Positions 16,022-24,542 of a stretch of 64,000 nucleotides of DNA are shown piece by piece; positions within the stretch are counted from its first letter, which is position 1, and each line of letters starts with the position of its first letter. The notes beneath the pieces are model-generated. The model searched no databases. It saw only the letters and a program-made list of their open reading frames with translations, and was not told where the DNA came from. The translations under genes were made by a program, and so were the position numbers. This stretch comes from Chryseomicrobium aureum (lineage in GTDB: Bacteria > Bacillota > Bacilli > Bacillales_A > Planococcaceae), in assembly GCF_016909155.1 (NCBI RefSeq), contig NZ_JAFBFG010000001.1, forward strand, positions 1 through 64,000, written 5' to 3'.

Positions 16022-17176
16022 ATGGGAAATTTACGAGAAATTGCTAAGGCATCTACAAAACTCGGTTTCACTTCATTTGGAGGACCAACCGCACACATCG
16101 GGTACTTCCGAGATGAATACGTAGAAAAACGAAAGTGGTTAGATGATAAATTATATGCAGACATTGTGGCGTTATGCCAATTCTTGCCGGGTCCTGCATC
16201 ATCACAGGTAGGTATCGCAATCGGAATGATGCGCGGGGGAATCTTAGGAGGAATCGTATCGTGGGCTGGTTTCACTCTGCCATCGGTTCTATTTTTGATG
16301 CTAGCTGCTTACTTTGTAGTAGGATTCGGATTTACTGATAGCGGGATAATCCAAGGATTAAAAATAGTAGCTGTAGCTATCGTAGCTCACGCATTGCTTG
16401 GAATGCAGAAGAATTTAGCACCTGATGCAACGCGAATCGCAATAGCCATTGCTGCGGCCATACTTGTCTTGTTGATTCCGACAGCGTGGGGACAAATTGG
16501 CGTGATCGTTTTGGCAGGAGTGGTCGGATACTTCTTGTTCCGCAAAGATAAGACGCTAGATGCTGTTGAATTGAAACTTTCTTTCGGAAAGCGCGCTGGA
16601 ATAGTGGCTTGGGTGATATTCTTTGGCTTATTGATCGCTTTACCATTTGCACGAACATTTTCTGAAAACGTGTATCTCGGAATTCTTGATACGTATTATC
16701 GTGTAGGATCTATTGTTTTTGGTGGAGGACACGTGGTACTTCCAATGCTAGAGCGTGAAGTAGAGATGTCGAGTGACCTGTTCTTAGCGGGATACGGATT
16801 AGCACAAGCAGTACCTGGCCCCTTGTTTACACTATCTGCATTTTTAGGACAAGTGACAGCTGGAATTCCAGGAGCACTACTTGCTGTATTTGCGATGTTT
16901 TTACCATCGTTTTTATTGGTGATAGGAACTCTTCCTTTTTGGTCGATCATTCGGTCAAAACCAGGAATTCAATCTGCATTGAAAGGTGTAAATGCAGCTG
17001 TGGTAGGGATATTACTTGCTGCTCTGTATGATCCAGTTTTCACGAGTGCAGTGAAGTCTTCATTTGATTTCATTATTGTTTTAATTACTTTCACTTTACT
17101 TACAGTGTTTAAATTTTCACCCGTGAAGGTTGTGGCAGTGAGTGCTTTATTGGGCTTGTTAGTATACGGTGTTTAA
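16022..17176 (+). CDS. chrA: Chromate transporter ChrA family, long form
   Basis: 384 residues with two CHR domains in tandem. The first has the signature GFTSFGGPTAHIGYFRDEYV (about 14-33) and CQFLPGPASSQ; the second has GGGHVVLPMLEREV and AQAVPGPLFT. Family members export chromate with proton or sulfate coupling, though many homologues have unknown anions. ATG preceded by AGGAGG. Divergent from the CDF exporter; about 10 or more hydrophobic segments. Confidence 0.9.
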   Translation: MGNLREIAKASTKLGFTSFGGPTAHIGYFRDEYVEKRKWLDDKLYADIVALCQFLPGPASSQVGIAIGMMRGGILGGIVSWAGFTLPSVLFLMLAAYFVVGFGFTDSGIIQGLKIVAVAIVAHALLGMQKNLAPDATRIAIAIAAAILVLLIPTAWGQIGVIVLAGVVGYFLFRKDKTLDAVELKLSFGKRAGIVAWVIFFGLLIALPFARTFSENVYLGILDTYYRVGSIVFGGGHVVLPMLEREVEMSSDLFLAGYGLAQAVPGPLFTLSAFLGQVTAGIPGALLAVFAMFLPSFLLVIGTLPFWSIIRSKPGIQSALKGVNAAVVGILLAALYDPVFTSAVKSSFDFIIVLITFTLLTVFKFSPVKVVAVSALLGLLVYGV

Positions 17177-17193
17177 TCTAATTAAAAAAGTTG

Positions 17194-17223
17194 TTGACAG
17201 TTAAAATTTAGGTGTGCTAGTGT
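17194..17223 (+). promoter_or_regulatory. Promoter of the leader-peptide/ABC exporter operon
   Basis: A perfect TTGACA (17194-17199), 18 nt, then TAGTGT (17218-17223), about 40 nt before the leader-peptide ATG. Confidence 0.65.
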
Positions 17224-17261
17224 AAAGAGGTACTAAATAATCAGGAATGGAGGTAGGAGCA

Positions 17262-17336
17262 ATGAAAAACGTAGTTACTATGAATCACCAGTTTAATTTG
17301 AAGTCCTACCTACTAGATATGATACATGCCGTATAA
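17262..17336 (+). CDS. 24-residue leader peptide (BmrB-like role)
   Basis: MKNVVTMNHQFNLKSYLLDM then IHAV, preceded by GGAGGTAGGAG. Ends TAA at 17334, 20 nt before an intrinsic terminator. Position, strong SD and overlapping RNA structures fit an attenuation leader upstream of a bmrCD-like operon. B. subtilis BmrB is longer and I see no clear sequence identity, so the equivalence is by role. Confidence 0.65.
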   Translation: MKNVVTMNHQFNLKSYLLDMIHAV

Positions 17337-17355
17337 CCTTTATTAAGGTATATAT

Positions 17356-17389
17356 GCACATGTCCATTTCTATGGGCATGTGCTTTTTT
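17356..17389 (+). terminator. Attenuator terminator
   Basis: GCACATGTCCA pairs TGGGCATGTGC (11 bp, one G-U) over a 6-nt loop, then six T. Confidence 0.9.
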
Positions 17390-17435
17390 GTGCTTATCAA
17401 CTTCCATTATTTAGAAAAAATAGAAGGAGTGAAGT

Positions 17436-17498
17436 ATGATGAATCGTATCATCACAGTTCGAAAATTATCAAAACCGGAGTCTCTAGAAAGTGGCTAG
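17436..17498 (+). CDS. Second short ORF ahead of the ABC exporter
   Basis: 20 codons, MMNRIITVRKLSKPESLESG, with AAGGAG 7 nt before the ATG. It lies between the attenuator terminator and yheI, whose ATG follows its stop by 18 nt. It may be a second translated leader that couples ribosomes to yheI. Too short to be sure. Confidence 0.45.
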   Translation: MMNRIITVRKLSKPESLESG

Positions 17499-17516
17499 TG
17501 AAAGGAAGGGATATTT

Positions 17517-19253
17517 ATGTTTAGTGTACTTGGAAAATTAAATTGGTTTTTTAAAGAGCATTGGATTCGCTATTCTGTAGCAATAACATTACTTATTATT
17601 GGAAGTGTAATAGAGGTAATACCTCCGTGGATTATAGGAGAGGCTATCGATTCTATTACTACAGGCTCATTAACAGAAAGTTCCTTAAGGGAATATGTAC
17701 TCTTATTTGCAGCCATTATTTTAAGTGGGTATATCATCAACTTTATATGGCAGTATCAATTGTTTGGAGGTTCCGTCAAGATTGAACGGATTCTAAGAAC
17801 ACGCCTGATGTCGAAGTTTTTAGCGATGACACCAGGTTTTTACGAGAAAAACCGAACGGGAGATTTGATGGCCCGTTCTACAAACGATTTGAACGCAGTT
17901 GCTACAACGGCTGGTTTTGGCATTATGACATTAATCGATTCAACGCTCTATATGCTAGCAATTATTCTTGCAATGGGATTTTTGATCTCATGGAAGCTGA
18001 CATTTTTTGCTTTACTTCCAATCCCGATTTTAGCTATTATCATGCAATATTTGGGGAAAATCATTCATGAAAAGTATATGGAAGCACAAGATGCCTTTGG
18101 TGACTTGAACGACCGAGTACTCGAATCCATTGCGGGTGTGCGTGTTATTCGCGCGTATGTGCAAGAACGTCAAGATGAGCAGAACTTTGCGGATATGAGT
18201 GACATGGTTTATGAAAAAAACATGGTCGTTGAACGGATTGATGCATTATTCGGTCCGATTACAAAAGTCGGAACTGGTATCAGTTACGTCGTTGCACTCG
18301 GATACGGAGCGCATTTGGTATCTGTTGGTGAAATGACCGTTGGAAACCTCGTAACATTTAATGTTTACTTAGGTCTTGCGATTTGGCCAATGTTTGCAAT
18401 TGGAGAGCTGATCAATGTCATGCAGCGTGGGAATGCTTCACTTGATCGTGTACAAGAAACCCTGAGTACTCCTCAAGATGTTATAGAGCCTGCCAGAGCT
18501 TCTCTTGCAAAGGAACAACCAACTGTTGGTTTCCGACAAGTGGAATTTACCTACCCAACCTCAGAAGTCGTCAATTTAAAAGATGTTGAGCTTCGTGTAG
18601 AAGCGGGTCAAACATTAGGTATTGTAGGAAAGACAGGAGCTGGAAAGACCACATTTGTGAAACAGCTACTAAAAGAATATCCGATGGGCAAAGGTGCTGT
18701 AGAAATAGGTGATATTGCGATTGCTGATCAGACACGGGAAGCTGTGCTATCAAAAATCGGATACGTTCCACAAGATCACGTACTCTTTTCAAGAACGATT
18801 CGAGAGAATATCTTATTTGGAAAAGAAGACGCAACTGAGAAAGACCTGCTAGGTGCAATTCGTCTTGCTTATTTTGAAAAAGATCTTGAAAACTTGCCAC
18901 GAGGACTTGAAACACTGGTTGGAGAAAAAGGGGTTTCCTTATCAGGTGGTCAAAAACAGCGTGTCTCAATTGCACGCGCGCTCATTAAAAATCCAGATAT
19001 CTTAATTTTAGATGATTCACTCTCTGCAGTTGATGCGAAGACTGAATCCAAAATCATTGAAAATATTCAACAAAACCGGACTGGGAAAACTACGATTATT
19101 ACCACTCACCGTTTGTCTGCTATCCAACATGCTGATCAAATTATCGTTTTAGATGATGGTGTAGTAGTAGAAAAGGGCACACACCAAGAATTACTCGCTA
19201 AAGGTGGTTGGTACCGAGAACAGTTTGATCGTCAGCAGTTAGAGGAGGTGTAG
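17517..19253 (+). CDS. yheI: Heterodimeric ABC exporter subunit, degenerate site (YheI/BmrC-like)
   Basis: 578 residues: six membrane helices (about 1-310) fused to a nucleotide-binding domain. Walker A is GKTGAGKTT, signature LSGGQKQR, D-loop SAVDAKTE. The residue after Walker B is Asp (ILILDDSLS) where the catalytic Glu is expected, the hallmark of the degenerate half of BmrCD-type multidrug exporters. Starts 18 nt after the second short ORF; SD AAAGGAAGG. The partner yheH follows after 2 nt. Likely induced by translation-blocking drugs through the upstream leader. Confidence 0.92.
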   Translation: MFSVLGKLNWFFKEHWIRYSVAITLLIIGSVIEVIPPWIIGEAIDSITTGSLTESSLREYVLLFAAIILSGYIINFIWQYQLFGGSVKIERILRTRLMSKFLAMTPGFYEKNRTGDLMARSTNDLNAVATTAGFGIMTLIDSTLYMLAIILAMGFLISWKLTFFALLPIPILAIIMQYLGKIIHEKYMEAQDAFGDLNDRVLESIAGVRVIRAYVQERQDEQNFADMSDMVYEKNMVVERIDALFGPITKVGTGISYVVALGYGAHLVSVGEMTVGNLVTFNVYLGLAIWPMFAIGELINVMQRGNASLDRVQETLSTPQDVIEPARASLAKEQPTVGFRQVEFTYPTSEVVNLKDVELRVEAGQTLGIVGKTGAGKTTFVKQLLKEYPMGKGAVEIGDIAIADQTREAVLSKIGYVPQDHVLFSRTIRENILFGKEDATEKDLLGAIRLAYFEKDLENLPRGLETLVGEKGVSLSGGQKQRVSIARALIKNPDILILDDSLSAVDAKTESKIIENIQQNRTGKTTIITTHRLSAIQHADQIIVLDDGVVVEKGTHQELLAKGGWYREQFDRQQLEEV

Positions 19254-19255
19254 AG

Positions 19256-20995
19256 ATGACGACCTCAAAACGACTTTATCTCTATGCATTAAAGTATAAA
19301 AAGACGATTCTTAGTGGGCTTGGCCTACTGACAATCGCTGTTATCGTGGATCTGATTGGTCCATTTATTGCAAAATATATTATTGATACACAAATTACAG
19401 CCGAGCAAATCGACTTTGTTGTCGTTGCACAGTTACTCGCAGTATTCTTCGGATTACAAATTGTTGCGGCCGTATTTCGCTACTTCATGTATATTCAGTT
19501 ACAGATTGGAGCTAACCGCGTCGTCCAACATTTACGAAATGACGTATTTAAGCACATACAGCGTGTACCGGTTCATTACTTTGACCGATTACCAGCAGGA
19601 AAGATTGTGGCACGCGTAACAAATGACACGGAGGCCATTCGTAATCTATACGTACAAGTGCTTTCTCAGTTTGCGACAAGTATCATTTCGATTACTGGAG
19701 TTTATGTAGCACTATTCATTTTAGATGTACGCCTGGCCGCGATGGCGCTAGTGATTGTCCCCTTAGTTTATATTTGGATGATTCTGTACCGAAAATATGC
19801 TTCGAACTACAATCATATCGTTCGTACAAAACTGGCTGATATGAATGCGATGATTAATGAATCGATTCAAGGGATGTCAATCATCCAAGCGTTTCGTCGT
19901 GAAAAACAAATGGCTCGTGAATTCGAAGAAATGAATGAAAGTCACTTTAAGTATCAAAGCAAACTGTTAAAACTTGATTCAGCCACATCATTTAATTTAG
20001 TATTTGTGCTCCGTAACATGATGTTCCTTGGATTTATTCTTTATTTTGGAGCAGCCTCTGTAGGAGCAGAAGCAGCCGTGACGGCAGGAACACTTTACGC
20101 ATTTGTCGATTACATCACACGGTTGTTCAACCCATTGACTGGAATCGTGAATCAGTTTTCACAACTAGAGCGCTCTCTCGTGGCGGGAACACGCGTATTT
20201 GAACTTCTTGATGAACCAGGAGAGCAAGTATCTGAACAACGAGTTCCTCGCTATCAAGGAAATGTCGTCGTCGAAGATGTCTGGTTTGCGTATAAAGATG
20301 AAGAGTATGTATTGAAGAATTTAAACTTCTCGGCAAACAAAGGAGAGACAGTAGCGCTTGTTGGTCATACAGGATCAGGGAAGAGTTCAATCATGAATTT
20401 ATTGTTCCGTTTCTATGACCCGTCAAAAGGCAAAATTTATATAGACGGTCAAGATATGACGTCTCTTTCTCGTCAAGCAGTTCGTGAACATATGGGAATC
20501 GTACTACAAGACCCTTATCTCTTCTCGGGAACGATTGCTTCGAACATCAGCTTAGATGACCCACGTATTTCACGTCGTCAAGTGGAAGAGGCAATTGAAG
20601 CTGTTGGTGGGGACCGTGTACTGAAGAATCTAGCACTCGGTCTGGATACGCCAGTCGTTGAAAAAGGGAGTACATTGTCTTCAGGGCAACGTCAGCTGAT
20701 TTCATTTGCACGTGCTTTAGCCTTCAATCCAGCTATTTTAATTTTAGATGAAGCAACGTCGAATATTGATACAGAGACTGAAGAGTTGATCCAACATGCA
20801 ATGGATGTGCTGAAAAAAGGACGTACAACATTCATTATTGCGCACCGCTTATCAACCATTAAAAATGCCGACCGAATCTTAGTGCTTGATAAAGGTGAGA
20901 TTGTTGAGAACGGAAATCACGACGAATTGATTGCACTTGGTGGTCAATATGAAAAAATGTATCGTCTCCAAGCCGGAACTGCCCAACTAGCGTGA
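19256..20995 (+). CDS. yheH: Heterodimeric ABC exporter subunit, catalytic site (YheH/BmrD-like)
   Basis: 579 residues with the same layout: six helices, then an ATPase. Walker A GHTGSGKSS; Walker B ILILDEATS with the catalytic Glu, so this subunit supplies the normal Walker B Glu. The signature is LSSGQRQ, with Ser replacing the first Gly. Together with YheI it should form one inward/outward exporter in the membrane. SD GGAGGTG overlaps the end of yheI. Confidence 0.92.
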   Translation: MTTSKRLYLYALKYKKTILSGLGLLTIAVIVDLIGPFIAKYIIDTQITAEQIDFVVVAQLLAVFFGLQIVAAVFRYFMYIQLQIGANRVVQHLRNDVFKHIQRVPVHYFDRLPAGKIVARVTNDTEAIRNLYVQVLSQFATSIISITGVYVALFILDVRLAAMALVIVPLVYIWMILYRKYASNYNHIVRTKLADMNAMINESIQGMSIIQAFRREKQMAREFEEMNESHFKYQSKLLKLDSATSFNLVFVLRNMMFLGFILYFGAASVGAEAAVTAGTLYAFVDYITRLFNPLTGIVNQFSQLERSLVAGTRVFELLDEPGEQVSEQRVPRYQGNVVVEDVWFAYKDEEYVLKNLNFSANKGETVALVGHTGSGKSSIMNLLFRFYDPSKGKIYIDGQDMTSLSRQAVREHMGIVLQDPYLFSGTIASNISLDDPRISRRQVEEAIEAVGGDRVLKNLALGLDTPVVEKGSTLSSGQRQLISFARALAFNPAILILDEATSNIDTETEELIQHAMDVLKKGRTTFIIAHRLSTIKNADRILVLDKGEIVENGNHDELIALGGQYEKMYRLQAGTAQLA

Positions 20996-21053
20996 AACTT
21001 TCTTATATTCTCAAACGTACTAGTAAGTAATCTAACGTAAAGGAGCGTTTCTC

Positions 21054-21824
21054 ATGTCTTTATTCAACAAAATGTTAGCAAGTATTGGTGTAGGTTCAGC
21101 AAAAGTCGATACAGTTCTCTCGAAAGCAGTATTTCATGCAGGAGAAGTGATGGAAGGCGTGGTCAAGATTTATGGAGGGAAGACAGAGCAAAAAATTGAT
21201 GCTCTATATCTAGCCGTCTATACGACCTATATTCGTGAATCAGATGATCGAAAGTTTACAGACAAAGCAATGATTCAAAAACACAAAGTTTTAGATGGAT
21301 TTACACTTGCCGCGAATGAAGAAAAAGAAATTCCATTCTCATTCGTCCTTCCTTTTGATACGCCTGTCACAAAAGGGTCCACACGTGTTTGGATTCAGAC
21401 AATGTTAGATATTGCCTCAGCTGTGGATCCGACTGATAAAGACTATATTCAAGTAGAACCTACCACCCTTGCCAATACGGTGTTGAAAGAGATTGAAAAT
21501 CTAGGTTTCCGTTTACGTAAAGCAGAGTGTGAACAAGCATCAAGAAAATACAGAGGTGTCTATCCATTCATGCAGGAATTTGAGTACGTGCCGATGACTG
21601 GAGAGTTTTACGGAAAGTTAGATGAAGTGGAAGTGGTCTTTTTAAGTCAAACTCCTGAAAAAGCAGAGCTGCTTCTTCAAATTGATCGGAAGGCTCGCGG
21701 GTTCGGAGGTTTCTTAGCAGAAGCGATGGATCAGGACGAAACATTTGTCCCTTTGACAGTACACAAGCACGAGGCTTCTGAAATTAAGTCGCGTATCTAT
21801 CAGCTTCTTCGTAAATACTCATAA
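21054..21824 (+). CDS. spo0M: Spo0M-family protein
   Basis: 256 residues, arrestin-like fold (SpoOM family). Recognised by the N-terminal MSLFNKMLASIGVGSAKVDT and the HAGEVMEGVVKIYGG strand region. In B. subtilis Spo0M affects sporulation onset and cell morphology, but homologues are common in non-sporulating bacteria. Cytosolic, no signal peptide. SD AAAGGAGCG, single gene with its own terminator. Confidence 0.9.
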   Translation: MSLFNKMLASIGVGSAKVDTVLSKAVFHAGEVMEGVVKIYGGKTEQKIDALYLAVYTTYIRESDDRKFTDKAMIQKHKVLDGFTLAANEEKEIPFSFVLPFDTPVTKGSTRVWIQTMLDIASAVDPTDKDYIQVEPTTLANTVLKEIENLGFRLRKAECEQASRKYRGVYPFMQEFEYVPMTGEFYGKLDEVEVVFLSQTPEKAELLLQIDRKARGFGGFLAEAMDQDETFVPLTVHKHEASEIKSRIYQLLRKYS

Positions 21825-21828
21825 CAAA

Positions 21829-21877
21829 AAAACCAGTAGTTTCTCTTAATTAAGATTGAGAGAGCTGCTGGTTTTTT
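21829..21877 (+). terminator. spo0M terminator
   Basis: AAACCAGTAG pairs CTGCTGGTTT with an inner TCTCTTAA/TTGAGAGA stem, then T7. Confidence 0.88.
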
Positions 21878-21889
21878 TGTACCAAGGTT

Positions 21890-22260
21890 TCATAGGTGCC
21901 TGTCACTCTTTACCAACTGTTTCCATTTGGTGCCTGTCACTCTTCTTCTTTTCTTGAGATACCACTTAAAATCGAAAAAAGTTTCCATAATATGACTTCG
22001 GTAGAACAAATATTGATTTGGGTAGAATAAATCATGAATAGTGTTCAATAAATCGCACATTCGTCCGATGAACGTTCGCTCAATTCTTGATATGCGGAAC
22101 GCAACGTCTTGAACAGTCGGCTCCACATCTAAATGGAATCGAGTTCCGAACGCCAGAAACACGCTCCGGAATCAGCCGCACCCGTAAAGGCTGAAAAGAG
22201 CCTTCACGGGCACGTCTGATTTCCTCGGAGTTTCTAGAGCGGCGTTCTCCACATCTAAAA
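21890..22260. repeat. Composite intergenic repeat, copy 2
   Basis: No gene seen. In order: GGTGCCTGTCACTC at 21895 and again at 21929 (34 bp apart); GTTTCCATAATATGACTTC at 21981; three 21-bp units starting 22000 (GGTAGAACAAAT), 22021 (GGTAGAATAAAT) and 22042 (degenerate, TCAATAAAT); TTCGTCCGATGAACGTTCGC near 22060; and GTCGGCTCCACATCTAAATGG near 22116. The same order recurs at 24543-24776. The right part (22130-22260) also has GAATCGAGTT and a second CTCCACATCTAAA next to the yheE-like stop. Confidence 0.8.
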
Positions 22261-22261
22261 C

Positions 22262-22465
22262 TCAATCATAAACATGAAAAACCATTAACTCATGGATAAA
22301 AGACTTCACTTTGTCCTCATCTTCCGGAACACCATCCAACCACTGAATCGTGCCATCCTTCTCGTAAATTCCACGATACTTTTGTTGACGATAATAAAAA
22401 CTAATCTCCCACCCAGGGAGCGACTTGTTTTCAAAAAGGGATTGATAACTAAAGTGTTGTAACAT
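22262..22465 (-). CDS. yheE: YheE-like small protein (DUF5342)
   Basis: 67 residues, soluble, aromatic-rich (LPGWEISFYYRQQKYRGIY), matching the size and pattern of B. subtilis YheE. Role unknown. SD AAAGGAGTG before the ATG. It ends next to a repeat boundary (TTTTAGATGTGGAG), 3 bases after its TGA. B. subtilis also places it near yheB/yheA. Confidence 0.75.
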   Translation of the reverse strand: MLQHFSYQSLFENKSLPGWEISFYYRQQKYRGIYEKDGTIQWLDGVPEDEDKVKSFIHELMVFHVYD

Positions 22466-22529
22466 AGGGACACTCCTTTCATAGCTACATTAAGTGTAGC
22501 ATATTGTGTTTCTATGAGGAGGTTCGTCT

Positions 22530-22917
22530 ATGAGTAATGAATTAGAAAAAGCGATTCGGGATGAATACCAAGCGTACTATTCCTATCGACAATTGGAACA
22601 ATTGACCGAAGATCCATTTTGGAAAAAAGTAATCCGCCATATATGAGGATGAGAAGTCGCACTATGAGATGTTTCAACAATTGTATTTCTTATAAACTGG
22701 CCGCTATGTCACAGGTATTGAAAAGCCTAAGCCAATAGAATCTGTTCGGAAATTTTTACTGCAAGCATGGAAAGAGGAATTAGAAGCTGCGGACTTTTAT
22801 AAAGTAATGGTACTAAAAACACCCTCGCCACAACCTTTTTGGATTGCGATGCATGACGAAATGGAACATGCCATACGCTTACCAGGATATATCCATTGGT
22901 TTGACGAGAGGTCCTGA
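22530..22917 (+). pseudogene. Ferritin-like (rubrerythrin-type) protein, broken
   Basis: A good SD (GAGGAGG) and ATG open a frame MSNELEKAIRDEYQAYYSYR that hits TGA at about 22643. A shift by one base restores YEDEKSHYEMFQQLYFL, which then meets a TAA at 22693, after which the frame continues to DEMEHAIRLPGYIHWFDE and stops at 22915. EYQAYYSY, DEKSHYEMF and DEMEHAIR carry the Glu and His metal ligands of a four-helix ferritin-like bundle. Two independent lesions (frameshift and nonsense) argue for a real pseudogene rather than a read error. The family name is inferred from the pattern. Confidence 0.8.
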
Positions 22918-22939
22918 TATAGTCAGGGCCTCTCTTTTT
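22906..22939 (+). terminator. Terminator after the ferritin-like pseudogene
   Basis: GAGAGGTCCTGA pairs TCAGGGCCTCTC over 5 nt with one G-T pair, then T5. It begins inside the last codons. Confidence 0.88.
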
Positions 22940-22980
22940 GGTATACTATCACCTAGAGACTAAAGAAAAAGGTGAATGAC

Positions 22981-24126
22981 ATGGAAATCGTAACAACTAT
23001 CGTCTTCATGGCTCTCATTGGAGCTGTCATCGGCGCATTTACAAATCACATTGCCATCAAAATGTTATTTCGACCATACGAAGCAAAATATATTGGGAAG
23101 TGGCGTGTTCCATTTACCCCAGGACTTATTCCAAAACGCAGAGAAGAACTGGCTTCTCAGCTAGGGAAACTGGTCATCCATTATTTATTGACGCCAGAAC
23201 TCATCGAGAAGCGGTACTTAAACAAAGAAGTACAAGGGAGAATCCAACGTGTTGTTGAGGAACAAATTACTTCTGGTCTTGGATTTGAGACAACACCAAT
23301 ATCTAAGTGGCTTGAACGTGCAGAACTAAAAAATGTAACGGGTTCTGTGAAAGACTTAATTGATAGCCAAGTGGATTTTCAAGCCCTGAAAATTACGGAT
23401 AAGCTTCAGACGGGCACAGTCCAAACCGTATTGCCAGTAGCTTGGCAGCTAAAAGTGGAAGCGAAGTTACCAGAGCTCACATCTGCCATTCTTCAAAAAG
23501 GAACCGACTTCATCGAATCACCAGAAGGCAATCGTACACTTAAACAATTAGTGGATGATTTTCTTGCCTCTAAAGGCACTTTTGGAAATATGATTCTTAT
23601 GATGGTTGGCGATTCCAATACACTTGCGAACAAATTACAGCCAGAAATCAAGAAATTTCTAGATGCTCCTTCCACCCAAACATTGATTACAAATCTTCTT
23701 GTACAAGAATGGGACAAAATAAAAGAGCGTCCTTTAGTTGAGTTGTTGAACGGCTTTGATGCTGCACCAGTAGTAGAGCAAATCAAGGCGTATATCCATA
23801 AACAAGTCGCAATTGAGGAGCAATTGGAAAAACCAGTTACACACTTATTCCCAACAATTGGAGCAGTGGTGAGCGATTCGATTTTGCCAAAAGCTTTTGA
23901 CTATACATTTAAGCGCCTGCATGCGGAACTTCCAGCCCTGTTTGAAAAGTTGAAGCTCGATCAAGTGGTAAAAGAGCAAGTGAATACCTTCCCGGTTTCG
24001 CGATTAGAGGAACTTGTGTTAGGCTTGTCTAGAAGAGAATTTAAAATGATTACAATTCTCGGAGGGGTTCTTGGAGGTCTGATTGGGGTCATTCAAGGAA
24101 TTATTGCCCTCGTTATTAATAGTTAG
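22981..24126 (+). CDS. yheB: DUF445 membrane protein (YheB-like)
   Basis: 381 residues. Hydrophobic helices at the N-terminus (IVTTIVFMALIGAVIGAF, then the GAFTNHIAIKMLFRPY motif) and the C-terminus (ITILGGVLGGLIGVIQGI), with a long helical soluble middle. PGLIPKRREELA is a family hallmark. Function unknown; membrane-associated with both ends anchored. ATG 22981 is chosen because AAAGGTGA lies 6 nt upstream; GTG 22972 overlaps it. Followed by yheA after 11 nt, as in B. subtilis. Confidence 0.9.
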   Translation: MEIVTTIVFMALIGAVIGAFTNHIAIKMLFRPYEAKYIGKWRVPFTPGLIPKRREELASQLGKLVIHYLLTPELIEKRYLNKEVQGRIQRVVEEQITSGLGFETTPISKWLERAELKNVTGSVKDLIDSQVDFQALKITDKLQTGTVQTVLPVAWQLKVEAKLPELTSAILQKGTDFIESPEGNRTLKQLVDDFLASKGTFGNMILMMVGDSNTLANKLQPEIKKFLDAPSTQTLITNLLVQEWDKIKERPLVELLNGFDAAPVVEQIKAYIHKQVAIEEQLEKPVTHLFPTIGAVVSDSILPKAFDYTFKRLHAELPALFEKLKLDQVVKEQVNTFPVSRLEELVLGLSRREFKMITILGGVLGGLIGVIQGIIALVINS

Positions 24127-24137
24127 GAGCTGTTTTG

Positions 24138-24479
24138 ATGAACATTTATGACGATATTAACAAATTAGAGACAACATTGCGTTCAACTTCTGAAATGCAA
24201 GGAGTCAAAGAAGCAATTCAAGCCGTGAAAGACGATCAAGAAGCAAAAGAACTTTTTGAGTCGTTCCGTAAGATTCAAATGACACTACAAGAAAAGCAAG
24301 TCAAAGGGGAAGAAATCCCTGGAGAAGAGCTTGAGTACGCTCAGAAGACAGCGCAACTTGCTCAGTCAAATGAGAAGATTATGGCTATGTTAGAAGCTGA
24401 AATGAAACTTAGTCAGTTAATCGAAGAAATCAACCGTATTTTATTGAAACCAGTTCAAGAGCTATACGAGCAGTTTTAA
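24138..24479 (+). CDS. yheA: YlbF/YmcA-family protein YheA
   Basis: 113 residues, all helical (KEAIQAVKDDQEAKELFESF, AELMKLSQLIEEI-like C-terminal helix). It belongs to the YlbF/YmcA/YheA family. YlbF and YmcA act with YaaT in the Y-complex that tunes RNase Y; YheA itself has no established role. ATG is 8 nt after AGGAG. Co-transcribed with yheB. Confidence 0.9.
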   Translation: MNIYDDINKLETTLRSTSEMQGVKEAIQAVKDDQEAKELFESFRKIQMTLQEKQVKGEEIPGEELEYAQKTAQLAQSNEKIMAMLEAEMKLSQLIEEINRILLKPVQELYEQF

Positions 24480-24487
24480 TAGACGTA

Positions 24488-24520
24488 AATCCAACCTCGC
24501 TTAACGGGGTTGGATTTTTT
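24488..24520 (+). terminator. yheBA terminator
   Basis: AATCCAACCTCG pairs CGGGGTTGGATT over 5 nt, then T6. Confidence 0.9.
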
Positions 24521-24542
24521 TGATGATTCAAGAAGTAGACAT

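Larger units (their letters stand above)
17248..17390 (+). promoter_or_regulatory. Leader-peptide transcription attenuator
   Basis: Three mutually exclusive pairings are visible. The leader SD region AGGTAGGA (17251-17258) is complementary to TCCTACCT (17304-17311) inside the leader ORF. ACATGCC (17324-17330), covering the last codons, is complementary to GGCATGT (17375-17381), the 3' arm of the terminator. The terminator stem (17356-17383) is followed by T6. Stalled or slowed translation of the leader would therefore favour readthrough, as for B. subtilis BmrB, which controls the homologous bmrCD genes with ribosome-targeting drugs. Confidence 0.72.
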
